From Bacteroidales bacterium (GTDB lineage: Bacteria; Bacteroidota; Bacteroidia; Bacteroidales; JAADJA01): DNA of 43,001 nt. The stretch is taken from NCBI GenBank assembly GCA_016783885.1, contig JADHVR010000029.1, positions 1 through 43,001 of the forward strand, in the 5' to 3' direction. Of the stretch, positions 1 through 9,362 are shown in pieces. The position numbers and the translations under genes are program-made. How positions within the stretch are numbered: position 1 is the stretch's first letter; the number at the start of each line of letters is the position of its first letter. The notes beneath the pieces are model-generated. The model did not search any database. It was given only the letters and a program-made list of their open reading frames with translations, and was not told the origin of the DNA.

Positions 1-174
1 AGTCTTTTTAGGCATTTCTTAGCACGATTAAGAAGAAAAACAAAATGCTATACAAAAGCAAAATATATGTTGGTTCATTCAGTTAAACTGTTAATGTTTA
101 AATGGAATAATAATTTAGCTATACTAATATAACAATGCCAGAAATTTTTATCAAATTTCTTTAAACATTAATAA

Positions 175-1494
175 ATGATGAAAATTATAAATATTATACC
201 TGGCTTTGGTGGAGCATTTTATTGTGGAAATTGCCAGCGTGATAGTGATTTTACTAAGGCTTTGAAAGAAACCGGCCATCAAGCTCATACCCTTCCAATT
301 TATTTGCCTTTGTTTGCAGATGATAGCCAAAATGAGAAAGAGGTACCGGTGTTTTATGGTGCAGTTAACATTTACCTGAAACAAAAATTCAAAATTTTCC
401 GAAAAATGCCGAAATGGCTTTACAGGTTTTTCGACTCATCACCCATTTTAAAGTTCGCAGCAAAAAAATCCGGGTCAACCCGTGCAAAAGGATTGGAGGA
501 AATGACACTATCCATGCTGATGGGGCATGAGGGTTACCAGAAAGAAGAGTTACAAATGCTCATTGATTATCTACGGGATCATGAGAAGCCCGACGTAGTC
601 CATTTATCAAATGCCCTTTTGCTGGGTCTGGCCCACAAAATCAAAACGGAACTGAATATCCCGGTAGTGTGTTCCTTGCAGGATGAAGATGTATGGATTG
701 ATGCAATGGAAAAATCATGGCAGGAAAGGCTGTGGAAACTTATGGGAGAAAAGGCGGAGGATGTTTCTGCCTTTATTACGGTAAGTGATTATTTCGCTAA
801 CCTAATGAAAAAAAACATGAACATTCCGGATGAAAAAATACATGTTTTTCACATTGGCGTTGATCCTGAGAAATATTACTATAATATGCCCAAATTAGAT
901 CCTCCGGTAATTGGATATCTTTCGCGAATGAACAAAGGAAATGGTTTTGAGGTTTTGATCGATGCCTTTATTAATTTGAAAGATAAAACTGAATTTAAGA
1001 ATGCCAGGCTGCGGGTCACAGGTGGTAAAACCAGCGACGATGACCGTTTTATCAAGAAACAAATTGCCAAACTGAAAAAAAGAGGTTACCACCACGACAT
1101 TGAATTTTATTCGGGTTTTAGCTCAACTGTTTCACCGGACTTTTTTACAACTCTGACCGTACTATCCGTTCCTGCCTTAAAAGGAGAGGCATTTGGTTTG
1201 TATCAATTAGAGGCAATGGCTTCGGGTATTCCTACGGTTCAACCTGCTTTGGCTGCCTTTCCTGAAATTGCTAAAGTTTTGGGCGGTGGAGTTGTTTATG
1301 AGCCAAACAGTCCGGAAGCTCTGTCAGCAAAATGGGCAGAAGTGTTTTCTGATCCTGATATATTAAAACAAATGAGTTTTAACGGCAGGCAATCAATTCG
1401 GGATAAATTTAATTTAAAAGTATATACGGGTAGAATTATTGATGTGTATAATGAGGTAACTTCATCAGGAATAAGAAAAGCTGTAAACGAATAA
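175..1494 (+). CDS. Family 4-type glycosyltransferase (GT-B fold)
   Basis: The 439-residue protein is a probable cytoplasmic glycosyltransferase that moves a sugar from an activated donor to an envelope glycan or other acceptor; the acceptor cannot be read from the sequence. The N-terminus has the glycine-rich first loop of a GT-B fold (IIPGFGGAFYCGN, about residues 7-19). The C-terminal half carries the donor-binding EAFGLYQLEAM motif near residues 339-349, which is the E-x7-E signature of GT4 enzymes, followed by GIPTVQPALAAFPEI. The length is normal for the family. Two ATG codons are adjacent (175 and 178) and either could be used. The stop is 10 bases before the ABC ATPase, so the two are probably co-transcribed. 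Pairing a glycosyltransferase with an ABC exporter suggests an envelope role, but that is inference. Confidence 0.85.
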   Translation: MMKIINIIPGFGGAFYCGNCQRDSDFTKALKETGHQAHTLPIYLPLFADDSQNEKEVPVFYGAVNIYLKQKFKIFRKMPKWLYRFFDSSPILKFAAKKSGSTRAKGLEEMTLSMLMGHEGYQKEELQMLIDYLRDHEKPDVVHLSNALLLGLAHKIKTELNIPVVCSLQDEDVWIDAMEKSWQERLWKLMGEKAEDVSAFITVSDYFANLMKKNMNIPDEKIHVFHIGVDPEKYYYNMPKLDPPVIGYLSRMNKGNGFEVLIDAFINLKDKTEFKNARLRVTGGKTSDDDRFIKKQIAKLKKRGYHHDIEFYSGFSSTVSPDFFTTLTVLSVPALKGEAFGLYQLEAMASGIPTVQPALAAFPEIAKVLGGGVVYEPNSPEALSAKWAEVFSDPDILKQMSFNGRQSIRDKFNLKVYTGRIIDVYNEVTSSGIRKAVNE

Positions 1495-1504
1495 TTTCAA
1501 AAGA

Positions 1505-2185
1505 ATGAAGATTGTTTTAAATAATATCACAAAAATATATGAAATTCCAGGGTCACAGAACCAACGGGAAGTATTGAAAAATATTTCATTAACGGTTAAT
1601 CCGGCAGATTCCATAGCAATTGTTGGCCCGTCAGGTTCAGGGAAAAGCACATTGCTTAATATACTCGGAACGCTCGACCGACCCTCATCAGGTAACGTTT
1701 TGTTTGATGACAAAGAATTGTATTCGATGAATGAAAACCAGTTGGCTCATATCCGAAACAACAACATCGGATTTGTTTTTCAGGTACATCACCTTTTGCC
1801 TCAATTAACGCTTCTTGAAAATGTGCTTGTTCCGGTTATTCCCCAAAAGGATAAAATGAAACGGAAATTAGCAAAAGCCAAAGCAATGGAACTAATTGAA
1901 TTTGTGGGGTTGACAGATAAAATTACACAGAGGCCAGGACAAATGTCGGTTGGTGAGTGTCAACGGACTGCTGTTGTACGAGCATTGATAAACGAACCTG
2001 AAATCCTTTTAGCCGATGAACCTACAGGTTCATTAGACCAGGAAACAGCAGAACAGTTAGGCGAATTATTGCAGGAAATAAATAGCAAGCAAAATATTGC
2101 CACCGTTGTGGTTACACATTCGGAAAAGCTGGCAAAAAAAATGAGTAGAATTTACAAACTAATTAATGGAGAACTTAGGGAATAA
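1505..2185 (+). CDS. ABC transporter ATP-binding protein, LolD/MacB-type
   Basis: This is the 226-residue ATPase subunit of an FtsX/LolCDE/MacB-class ABC system. Walker A is GPSGSGKST at residues 41-49, the Q-loop glutamine is near 93, Walker B ends ILLADEPTG with Asp171/Glu172, and the switch histidine is in VVTHS near 205. The usual LSGGQ signature reads MSVGE (about 147-151), a clear departure; the rest of the fold looks intact. Its natural partner is the 1097-residue permease starting at 2554, which is separated from it by a 368-base repeat-containing gap. Proteins of this class generally power mechanotransmission or lipoprotein extraction rather than classic substrate channels. The substrate is unknown. 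Confidence 0.92.
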   Translation: MKIVLNNITKIYEIPGSQNQREVLKNISLTVNPADSIAIVGPSGSGKSTLLNILGTLDRPSSGNVLFDDKELYSMNENQLAHIRNNNIGFVFQVHHLLPQLTLLENVLVPVIPQKDKMKRKLAKAKAMELIEFVGLTDKITQRPGQMSVGECQRTAVVRALINEPEILLADEPTGSLDQETAEQLGELLQEINSKQNIATVVVTHSEKLAKKMSRIYKLINGELRE

Positions 2186-2283
2186 TTTTTTGAGATTGAA
2201 GATCAATGATTATTATCTAATCTCTGATCAATCATACATCAAACGGGGTAAATTTTTACATTTTGGTCTTTTTCTTTTTCCCG

Positions 2284-2299
2284 TCCCGAAGTTTCGGGA
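2284..2299. repeat. Short palindrome TCCCGAA-GT-TTCGGGA
   Basis: Seven-base perfect arms (2284-2290 and 2293-2299) flank a GT loop. A close relative with nine-base arms lies at 22975-22994. It sits at the left edge of the inverted-repeat element that follows and belongs to the 2186-2553 non-coding gap. Confidence 0.7.
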
Positions 2300-2301
2300 T
2301 T

Positions 2302-2515
2302 GTCCCGTAGGGACATAATATTTATAGAGAATGAAATACACCCATAACAAAGTCCCGTAGGGACGTAATATAAAAAGAACATGGCCAATATATATTTTTA
2401 ATGTTGATTGTGATAAGCAAAATATTTTAAAATACATTCAATAATATATCGTCCCTAACGGGACTTGAACTCTATTGTGATTATTTTTTCTATAAATATT
2501 AAGTCCCTACGGGGC
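2302..2515. repeat. Nested inverted-repeat element (MITE/REPIN-like)
   Basis: The gap between the ATPase and its permease (2186-2553) has no plausible gene but holds four copies of a 13-14 base palindromic core, GTCCCGTAGGGAC. Two are in forward orientation (2302-2314 and 2352-2364, each followed by an ATAATAT/GTAATAT tail). Two are inverted (2451-2464 and 2503-2515, each preceded by the complementary AT tail). The outer pair matches over about 27 bases with three differences, including the TTTATAGA tail, so the stretch can fold as a nested hairpin of roughly 210 bases. The organisation resembles a REPIN or miniature inverted-repeat element mobilised in trans. No terminal duplication was identified. 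Confidence 0.7.
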
Positions 2516-2553
2516 TAAAAAATGCAATAATTTATCGCGTTTTTAGTATAAAA

Positions 2554-5500
2554 ATGTCTTTACTCAGGTTAATATATAAAAGCATTTGGTTCTTTCGCAA
2601 GCAGCATTTGGCTGTTTTGCTTGGAACTGTGATCAGTACGGCTGTGCTAACCGGTGCACTGATTATAGGCGATTCGGTAAAATTAAGTTTGCAAAGGCTT
2701 GTGGATATTCGGCTGGGTGAAGTAAAATATGCGATGCAGACAGGTGATAGATTTGTTCGTTCATATTTGGCTAATGACATTTCAAACCAATTGAATACCA
2801 GGTGTACTCCTTTGTTAAATCTTACCGGTGTTGCTATAAATCCTGAAACAAACAACCGGATTAATTCCATCAATGTACTCGGGGTCCAACCTGGCTTTTG
2901 GTCTTTTTCGAAAAATTTGTTACCTGATATCAGTGAGGATTGTGCGATAATTAGTGAGAATGTCGCTGAAAGATTAAACCTGAAAGCGGGAGATGAATTT
3001 ATTATTCGGGTTGAAAATGCTGATGTTATTCCAATCAATGCACCTTTTGCCCGGGATAGTAAGCCCTCAATTGTTCTCGGACTGAGAGTCAAAACTATCG
3101 CCGGTGATGATCAACTGGGAAGATTCAGTTTGAAAAGTAACCAGGCTGCACCTTACAATGTATTTGTTAATTTAGAATATCTTGCCGAAAAGCTTGATAT
3201 AACAGGCAAAATTAATACACTGCTGGTAGCCGGCAATGACAGGCGAACCTTAAATATAGAAGAGCTAAACAAATGTTTGGAAAGATCCTGGAATATTTCG
3301 GATGCAGGTATTATAATTCAGGAATTGCCAGGGAAAGAGAAAATAGAAATTTTATCCGATCGTATTTTTATCGATGCACCGGTTGCCAATGTTTTAAACT
3401 ATATTAGTGCTCAAAAAGCAACTATTCTTACCTACCTGGTGAATTCAATTCGCTTTAATGGAAATGAAACGCCGTATTCCTTTGTTACGGCTGCTTCTGA
3501 ACCATACTTTCCTGCTGATTTTGGTGAAAATGAAATAATAATTAACAAGTGGTTAGCCGATGACCTTAGGGCGAAAAAAGGTGATACTCTGTTGTTGGAT
3601 TATTATGTAATTGGTCCGATGCGTACTTTGAAAGAAAAGAGCAAGTCATTCGTGGTCAGGGATGTGATTAAAACTGAAACTGCTGAGATTGACAATACCC
3701 TCATGCCAAACTATCCCGGGCTTATGGATGCAGGAAATTGCAGGGATTGGGACACAGGTATTCCCATTGACCTGGAACGAATTCGGGACAAAGATGAAAA
3801 ATACTGGAATGATTTTAGGGGGTCGCCAAAAGCAGTTATCAGCATTGAAACCGGGAAAGATATCTGGAGTAATGATTTTGGAAGTTATACGGCTTTTCGT
3901 TTTAGCAACAAGGAGTGGGAAATTAGTGAACTGGAAAGACACATTCTTGATAATTTAAATCCCCCTGACCTAAATCTTGCCTTTCGCCCGGTTTATCAGG
4001 AAGGAAAGGATGCAGCCACAAATTCTGTTGATTTTGGGGAACTGTTTTTAAGCCTAAGTTTTTTTGTGATTGCAGCCGGGGTTTTACTAACCCTTTTGCT
4101 TTATGGTTTAAGTACTGAATCGAGAAAAGAAGAAACAGGTATCTTATCTGCTCTTGGGTTTTCAAAAAAACAGATAATCTGTTTTCGATTTGCAGAATAC
4201 TTGTTGGTTATTTTTTTTGGAAGTTTTGCAGGCGCTGCCCTGGGGATTATATATAACTATGGAATTATAGCCGGTTTAAATTCAGTATGGAACGATGTGG
4301 TCAGAACGCAGGCTCTTGAGGTTTTCATCTTTCCAAAAACGCTTGTTACCGGAGCATTAAGTGGTGCCGTGATCGGAATGATAATGATCGTTTTTGTTAC
4401 AAGTCGAAAATTAAAACAAACCCTTTCAAGTCTTTTAAAAGCAGATATTTCCTTTTCTAAAAACAAACAAAAGAAGAATCATGTATTAACAAAAATTTTG
4501 ATAATTCTCGGGATTTTTGGGGCAATTGTTCTAAGTGTTTATGCTGTTATAAATTCGGCAGATCAAAATGCCATGATGTTTATGACGGCAGGCGCATTGT
4601 TCTTACTGGGAAGTGTCTCTGTTGTGAGTTTACTTATGAGCCTCAACCGAAAATCAAAAACTGTTCAAAGCCTTTTTATGCTTTCGCTAACCAATGCCGG
4701 ACGCAATAAGGCACGGAGCATTACAACGGTTACTTTGCTTGCACTCGGAGTTTTTACTATTATCATTACCGGAGCCAATCGAAAAACGTTTTATGGTGTT
4801 GAAAACAACAGGCAATCCGGAACCGGAGGGTTTTTGTTTTGGGCTGAAACATCATTACCTGTCATCTATGACTTGAATTCAGAAACCGGCAAAACCAAAC
4901 TGGGCCTCGACAATGAAGAAAGTTTAAACAGAGTGGAATTTGAACAACTTTTTACCCTGGATGGTGATGATGCCAGTTGTTTAAACCTGAACCAGGTGCA
5001 ACAGCCCAGGATATTGGGCATTGATCCTCAACGATTCGATGTAAAGCAGGTTTTTTCATTTGCAAGACTTTTAAATGAGATTGACAAAAGTAATCCATGG
5101 CTGGGGCTGGAGGCGGCATATCAAAACAATGTAATTCCGGCTTATGCCGATCAAACAGTGATTACCTGGGGCCTTATGAAAAAAGTAGGTGATACGTTGC
5201 TTTACTTTAACGAACATGGTGAAGAAATAAAATTGCTGCTAACAGGCGGGTTGAATAATTCCATCTTTCAAGGGAATATTTTGATTTCAAAAGATAATTT
5301 CAAAAAACATTTTCCTTCGGTGGCCGGATCAAAAGTAATGTTAATCGATGCTCCGAAGTCAGATGAAGCAGAGGTGTCAGAACTTATTCAAAATCAGCTA
5401 CAGGACCTTGGAATTGATATGTCGCTTACATCAGAACGGTTAGCCGAATTCAATTCAGTTACCAATACTTATCTCTCCGTCTTTATGGCACTCGGTGGAT

Positions 5501-5847
5501 TAGGTGTCATTATCGGAACCGTGGGATTGGGAATCGTATTGCTAAGAAATATGTTGGACCGTAAACAGGAACTGGCAATTTTATTAGCCATTGGTTATGA
5601 AAAAAAGCAAGTATTTTGGTTGGTATTTTATGAAAACCTGGTGTTGCTTTCCGCAGGAATGTTAATCGGAATTCTGTCTGCTATCATAGGAATTTTACCT
5701 TCGATTTTATCTCCTGCATTTACAATACCCGGCTTATTTTTGCTCTTATTGACCGCTCTTGTTTTTTGTAGCGGATTACTATGGATTTATATGCCTGTTA
5801 AACAAATCATGAAAGGAAATCTAATTGTGGGGTTGAGGAATGAGTGA
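2554..5847 (+). CDS. Large FtsX-family ABC transporter permease (1097 aa)
   Basis: This inner-membrane permease has two FtsX cores and large extracytoplasmic segments. A first membrane span lies near residues 19-38. A long periplasmic region (about 40-490) follows, then an FtsX core with its membrane spans near 500-640 that includes ESRKEETGILSALGFSKKQI, the cytoplasmic coupling helix that contacts the ATPase. Further spans lie near 645-750, then a second periplasmic domain, and a second FtsX core near 970-1095 with KQELAILLAIGYEKKQVF. It is longer than the roughly 800-residue MacB-like permeases elsewhere in this window and lacks their NPxxALKYE tail, so it is a different subfamily. Together with the ATPase at 1505-2185 it probably forms a full transporter; the substrate is unknown. 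It converges with the minus-strand permease ending at 5984, with 136 bases between them. Confidence 0.88.
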   Translation: MSLLRLIYKSIWFFRKQHLAVLLGTVISTAVLTGALIIGDSVKLSLQRLVDIRLGEVKYAMQTGDRFVRSYLANDISNQLNTRCTPLLNLTGVAINPETNNRINSINVLGVQPGFWSFSKNLLPDISEDCAIISENVAERLNLKAGDEFIIRVENADVIPINAPFARDSKPSIVLGLRVKTIAGDDQLGRFSLKSNQAAPYNVFVNLEYLAEKLDITGKINTLLVAGNDRRTLNIEELNKCLERSWNISDAGIIIQELPGKEKIEILSDRIFIDAPVANVLNYISAQKATILTYLVNSIRFNGNETPYSFVTAASEPYFPADFGENEIIINKWLADDLRAKKGDTLLLDYYVIGPMRTLKEKSKSFVVRDVIKTETAEIDNTLMPNYPGLMDAGNCRDWDTGIPIDLERIRDKDEKYWNDFRGSPKAVISIETGKDIWSNDFGSYTAFRFSNKEWEISELERHILDNLNPPDLNLAFRPVYQEGKDAATNSVDFGELFLSLSFFVIAAGVLLTLLLYGLSTESRKEETGILSALGFSKKQIICFRFAEYLLVIFFGSFAGAALGIIYNYGIIAGLNSVWNDVVRTQALEVFIFPKTLVTGALSGAVIGMIMIVFVTSRKLKQTLSSLLKADISFSKNKQKKNHVLTKILIILGIFGAIVLSVYAVINSADQNAMMFMTAGALFLLGSVSVVSLLMSLNRKSKTVQSLFMLSLTNAGRNKARSITTVTLLALGVFTIIITGANRKTFYGVENNRQSGTGGFLFWAETSLPVIYDLNSETGKTKLGLDNEESLNRVEFEQLFTLDGDDASCLNLNQVQQPRILGIDPQRFDVKQVFSFARLLNEIDKSNPWLGLEAAYQNNVIPAYADQTVITWGLMKKVGDTLLYFNEHGEEIKLLLTGGLNNSIFQGNILISKDNFKKHFPSVAGSKVMLIDAPKSDEAEVSELIQNQLQDLGIDMSLTSERLAEFNSVTNTYLSVFMALGGLGVIIGTVGLGIVLLRNMLDRKQELAILLAIGYEKKQVFWLVFYENLVLLSAGMLIGILSAIIGILPSILSPAFTIPGLFLLLLTALVFCSGLLWIYMPVKQIMKGNLIVGLRNE

Positions 5848-5983
5848 TTTTAAGTCTTCTCGGGTGTACGACAATAATAATTGATTCGCTGATAAATTGC
5901 CGGAACGACTTGCCTTTATTTGCTCCTTAATTGGAATTCCTGAACAAAAACAGAGAATATCTTTGAGAATTTAAAATTGTAAG

Positions 5984-8386
5984 TTATTCATATTTCAAAG
6001 CATCCACCGGATTGGTCAGTGCGGTTTTTATTGCCTGATACGTAACTGTTAAAATAGCAATGAATATCGAGAGTAACGCAGAAACAACAAAGATCCACCA
6101 GTAATCCAAAATTTCGATGTTATAGGCAAAATTGCCCAACCAGTTACTTATGAAATACCAAGCCACCGGCCAGGCGATTATATTTGCTATGAAAATCCAT
6201 TTAGTAAACTGTTTGGAGAGCATAAAAACAATTCTTTGAACAGATGAGCCCAAAGCTTTGCGTATGCCGATCTCCTTGGTTTTTTGTTCTGCATTGTACG
6301 AAGCCAGACCAAATAATCCAAGACAGGCAATAAATATTGCAATAACTGTAAAGTAGATAAATATTTCACCAATCCTTTGTTCGGCTTTGTATTGACTGTT
6401 AAAATCTTCATGCAAAAAATAATAATCAAATGGTATTGATTTTTCAATCTCCTCCCATTTTTCCCTTATTATCGATATTTGTTGCTGAACATTGCCGGCA
6501 TGTAACCGGATATTTAAATTTCTGGCGTGATCAGGAGAAATGAAAATAAGGCTGGGTTCAACTACATCATGTAATGAGCGAAAATGAAAATCCTGAACAA
6601 CACCAACTACATGAAGATCGAAAATATCTAAATTATTAAAACCAGATATTTTTTTACCGACCGGTTCATCCCATCCCAATTTTTTTACCAGGGTTTCATT
6701 TATTATGACCGCTGAACTGTCTGTAGTATATTCTCGTGAAAACTCACGACCCTCAATAATTTGCATTTCCATAGTACTGATGTAATCATGATCCACTATA
6801 TTGGTAAAAATGATAATTGGATTGTTTTCATCATATCCTTCAGGAACATAACCAGTACCATCCATATCCCGGCCGGGGACAAAACGGGATGTAGAAACTG
6901 CAGAGACACAAGAGAGATTTAAAAATTCAGATTTAAAAACTTCAGATTTATCTCTTAATCGGTCTCCCCTTAAAGGGATAATGATCATATTCTCTTTGTT
7001 AAATCCCAGTTTTTTCTGCCTTAAGAAACTCAATTGATTATAAACAAACCCGGTACTAATTATTAAGAAAACCGAAATAGTAAACTGAATAATTACCAAA
7101 ACATTTCGTACCGGAGATCTTTTTGCACTTTTTGTAAATGTTCCTTTTAGTACTTTAATTGGCTGGAATGCTGACAAATAAAATGCCGGATAGCTTCCTG
7201 CAATAAATCCTACAATTATTGCAAGACCAATCAATAGTGCAAATACATTTGCATTTCGAAATAAATCCAGCTTCAATTCTTGCTCGAGCAATTGATTAAA
7301 TACAGGCAAAACAATTTCAACGAGAATCAGGGCAAAAATCAACCCGATAAAACTTAAAATCAGAGATTCGCCTATAAACTGGAAAATAAGTTGTTTACGG
7401 TAAGCTCCAACAACTTTTCTTAGTCCGACCTCCCGTGCCCGTTTCATGGAGCGGGCTGTGGACAGGTTCATGAAATTAATGCAGGCAATTAATAGAATAA
7501 AAATAGCTACTGCCAAAAAGGTGTAAATGTAGCTGATATCACTATTAGTCTCTATTTCAGCCATCAGGTTTGAGTGCAGGTGAATTTTTGTTATTGGCTG
7601 TAAATAAGGTTCGAATTTTATATTTTCAAGCTTAGTCAGATCTTCCATGTATTGTAAATACATTTCAGGAAATCTTTTTTCTACCTCATCCGGATTGGCT
7701 CCTTTAGCTAATAATACATACGTATACAAACCGAGTGAACCCCAGTTTTCATAGGCTTCTTTACCATTTGTTTTTATCTGCGAGGTAAAAGAAGCCAGAA
7801 CCCGAAAACCAAAATGTGAATTTTCAGGCGGATCGGCAACGATAGCTGTTACGGTGTAGTTTCTTTTATCATTTACTCTTATCGTCTTACCAATCGGATC
7901 TTCATGTCCGAAATATTTCTCGGCAGTACTTTTCGTTAAAACAAGGCTATACGGCTTAACCAGGGCTGTTTTTGGATTTCCCCTTATTAAATCAAATGAA
8001 AAAATATCAAAAAACGTTGAATCAACATAAAGCAATCCATCCTGAAAAAATTTCCGGTCTTCATAAACAAAATGAACTGTTTGAGAAAATTCATCAATCC
8101 GGGTTGCATTTAAAATTTCAGGAATATCCCTGACCATTGCTTCAGCTGTAGGAGCAGCTGATACGGCTACATTCAGGACATCGCCAGCGACCATTCCATT
8201 CACACAAACACGGTAAATCCTGTCTGCTTTTTCATGAAATTTATCATAATTTAACTCATTGACAACATGCAAAACAATTAGTATAAATGCAGCTAAACCT
8301 ATGGCAAGGCCTGAAATGTTTATAATTGAGTATCCCTTTTGCCGCAGCAGATTTCTAAAAGCAATTATGATATAATTTTTAAGCAT
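5984..8386 (-). CDS. MacB/FtsX-family ABC transporter permease
   Basis: This 800-residue inner-membrane permease has the tandem MacB_PCD-FtsX layout. It begins with an amphipathic segment and a membrane span near 20-42. A periplasmic domain follows, then an FtsX core near 285-400 containing RSMKRAREVGLRKVVGAYRKQL, a second periplasmic domain, and a final FtsX core near 680-800 with EQKTKEIGIRKALGSSVQRIV and the terminal LTNPVDALKYE. It is the last gene of the minus-strand unit that begins with the adaptor at 11416, and its ATPase is probably the 9363-10061 product. Just upstream (8417-8509) lies the tail of another permease of the same kind, so the operon probably once held two. Such systems export peptides, lipoproteins or toxic compounds, or act in mechanotransmission; no specific substrate can be assigned. 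Confidence 0.9.
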   Translation of the reverse strand: MLKNYIIIAFRNLLRQKGYSIINISGLAIGLAAFILIVLHVVNELNYDKFHEKADRIYRVCVNGMVAGDVLNVAVSAAPTAEAMVRDIPEILNATRIDEFSQTVHFVYEDRKFFQDGLLYVDSTFFDIFSFDLIRGNPKTALVKPYSLVLTKSTAEKYFGHEDPIGKTIRVNDKRNYTVTAIVADPPENSHFGFRVLASFTSQIKTNGKEAYENWGSLGLYTYVLLAKGANPDEVEKRFPEMYLQYMEDLTKLENIKFEPYLQPITKIHLHSNLMAEIETNSDISYIYTFLAVAIFILLIACINFMNLSTARSMKRAREVGLRKVVGAYRKQLIFQFIGESLILSFIGLIFALILVEIVLPVFNQLLEQELKLDLFRNANVFALLIGLAIIVGFIAGSYPAFYLSAFQPIKVLKGTFTKSAKRSPVRNVLVIIQFTISVFLIISTGFVYNQLSFLRQKKLGFNKENMIIIPLRGDRLRDKSEVFKSEFLNLSCVSAVSTSRFVPGRDMDGTGYVPEGYDENNPIIIFTNIVDHDYISTMEMQIIEGREFSREYTTDSSAVIINETLVKKLGWDEPVGKKISGFNNLDIFDLHVVGVVQDFHFRSLHDVVEPSLIFISPDHARNLNIRLHAGNVQQQISIIREKWEEIEKSIPFDYYFLHEDFNSQYKAEQRIGEIFIYFTVIAIFIACLGLFGLASYNAEQKTKEIGIRKALGSSVQRIVFMLSKQFTKWIFIANIIAWPVAWYFISNWLGNFAYNIEILDYWWIFVVSALLSIFIAILTVTYQAIKTALTNPVDALKYE

Positions 8387-8416
8387 TTAATTAATATTCG
8401 TTACAAAACCATTTGT

Positions 8417-8509
8417 TTATTCATATTTTAAAGCTTCTACAGGATTTGTTCTCGGATGAACTTTGATATAATTGAGGGTAGAATATGCAAAAAGAGATTG
8501 TATAAAAAT
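8417..8509 (-). pseudogene. C-terminal remnant of a MacB/FtsX permease
   Basis: Reading the minus strand, the last 30 or so codons before a TAA at 8417-8419 encode a segment ending PRTNPVEALKYE, preceded by a hydrophobic stretch (FIQSLFAYSTLNYIKVH). This is the exact tail type of the three full permeases in this window (LTNPVDALKYE, SANPVDAMKYE, RTNPAETLKYE). An in-frame TGA interrupts the reading frame just upstream (8510-8512) and no start is available. The rest of the gene is missing. The remnant lies directly before the intact permease at 8386 and after the small gene at 8540, as expected if one of two tandem permeases was lost by recombination. Confidence 0.8.
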
Positions 8510-8539
8510 TCACTTGGTGATAATTGATTTCAAACTATC

Positions 8540-8800
8540 TTAAAACATCTTCTTTCTGAAGACCAATGGAATGTTTCCATCGTCAGGTGCTCCGATTTCC
8601 ACAAGTTCCCAGTCTTTTTCCTTTTCCTTTATGAAATGCTTTAAAACAGTTACTTTATCATTAGGAGGAACATCGTGACTTTCCCAGTTTAGCAATTCAA
8701 CCTTGTAACGTATAGTTCTCTTTCTCCCGTTAATGTTTACTTCAATTTCAACATTTTGTTCGGGTTCGATTTCGGGAATTAATATTACTACTTCTCTCAT
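8540..8800 (-). CDS. Small hypothetical protein (86 aa)
   Basis: This short protein of 86 residues has no signal peptide or membrane span. It is rich in beta-type alternating residues (VVILIPEIEP, VEIEVNINGRKRTIRYKVELL) and charged near the C-terminus. I do not recognise the family. It lies inside the ABC transporter unit, between the NTF2-like gene upstream and a permease remnant downstream, all on the minus strand. The reading frame has plausible composition and a good ATG. A function in the transporter unit is possible but unsupported. Confidence 0.6.
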   Translation of the reverse strand: MREVVILIPEIEPEQNVEIEVNINGRKRTIRYKVELLNWESHDVPPNDKVTVLKHFIKEKEKDWELVEIGAPDDGNIPLVFRKKMF

Positions 8801-8808
8801 GGTTTTTA

Positions 8809-8834
8809 AGTTATATGTTAAGAGTTATATGTTA
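8809..8834. repeat. Direct repeat AGTTATATGTTA (two copies)
   Basis: Two identical 12-base units start at 8809 and 8823, followed by degenerate TTAATTGTTATTAGTTAATGG-like variants up to about 8865. It is an AT-rich spacer between two genes of the minus-strand unit, with no evident function. Confidence 0.55.
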
Positions 8835-8893
8835 ACGGTTAATTGTTATTAGTTAATGGTTATAGGATAAACAAAGCAACCGGCATCCATGGT

Positions 8894-9349
8894 CTATTTC
8901 TTCTCCTCGTGTCTGAAATAAATCTTACTGACGATTTTCCATCCATCCTCAAATTTGTATAATGATAAGTAATCCGTAAAAATTTTCTTTCCTCCTTTGA
9001 ATAATTCAATTTTAGCGATAGCTGCTGTCCCGGTTATATCAATCATTGGATATTTACATGTAACTACTTCATCTTCTTTTGGTGGTGTCGGGTCTTCATT
9101 AAGTTCTTTTTCATGATACTTAACCCAACTATAGATTGGCCATTTGGTAAGGTCATCATTTCTTAATCCCAGTAAATTAAATCCGGGATGGAAACCCTTG
9201 TCAATGTCAGATACAGGCCCTTTGTTCTGTAATCCGTCAACATAAGATGTTTGAATAACTTTTTTAATGGCTTCTTTGTCTTTCTCCTGTGCAATTATGC
9301 AGAACGGTAGCACTGCCATCATGGTGGCGATAATAATAATTTTTTTCAT
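8894..9349 (-). CDS. Secreted NTF2-like / putative lumazine-binding-family protein
   Basis: The 151-residue protein starts with a signal peptide (hydrophobic core IIIIATMMAVLPFCII, cleavage probably after IAQ near residue 21). The mature part looks like a single NTF2-like cone fold of the Lumazine_bd_2/DUF4440 type: an opening helix with KEAIKKVIQTSYVDGLQ, a central GFHPGFNLLG segment, and closing strands AIAKIELFKGGKKIFTDYLSLYKFEDGWKIVSKIYF-like in pattern, the latter typical of the family C-terminus. Proteins of this kind often bind small ligands or have lost catalysis. The gene begins 13 bases after the ATPase gene ends, so it belongs to the same transcription unit and its product probably acts in the periplasm beside the transporter. 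The ligand is unknown. Confidence 0.75.
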   Translation of the reverse strand: MKKIIIIATMMAVLPFCIIAQEKDKEAIKKVIQTSYVDGLQNKGPVSDIDKGFHPGFNLLGLRNDDLTKWPIYSWVKYHEKELNEDPTPPKEDEVVTCKYPMIDITGTAAIAKIELFKGGKKIFTDYLSLYKFEDGWKIVSKIYFRHEEKK

Positions 9350-9362
9350 AGTTGTTGTGTTT

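Noticed and set aside
2228-2437. 69-codon minus-strand frame in the ATPase-permease gap
   Set aside because: It is a reading of the GTCCCGTAGGGAC repeat copies, not a gene.
2302-2515. CRISPR array
   Set aside because: There are only four copies, in mixed orientation and with unequal spacing, and no cas gene is nearby.
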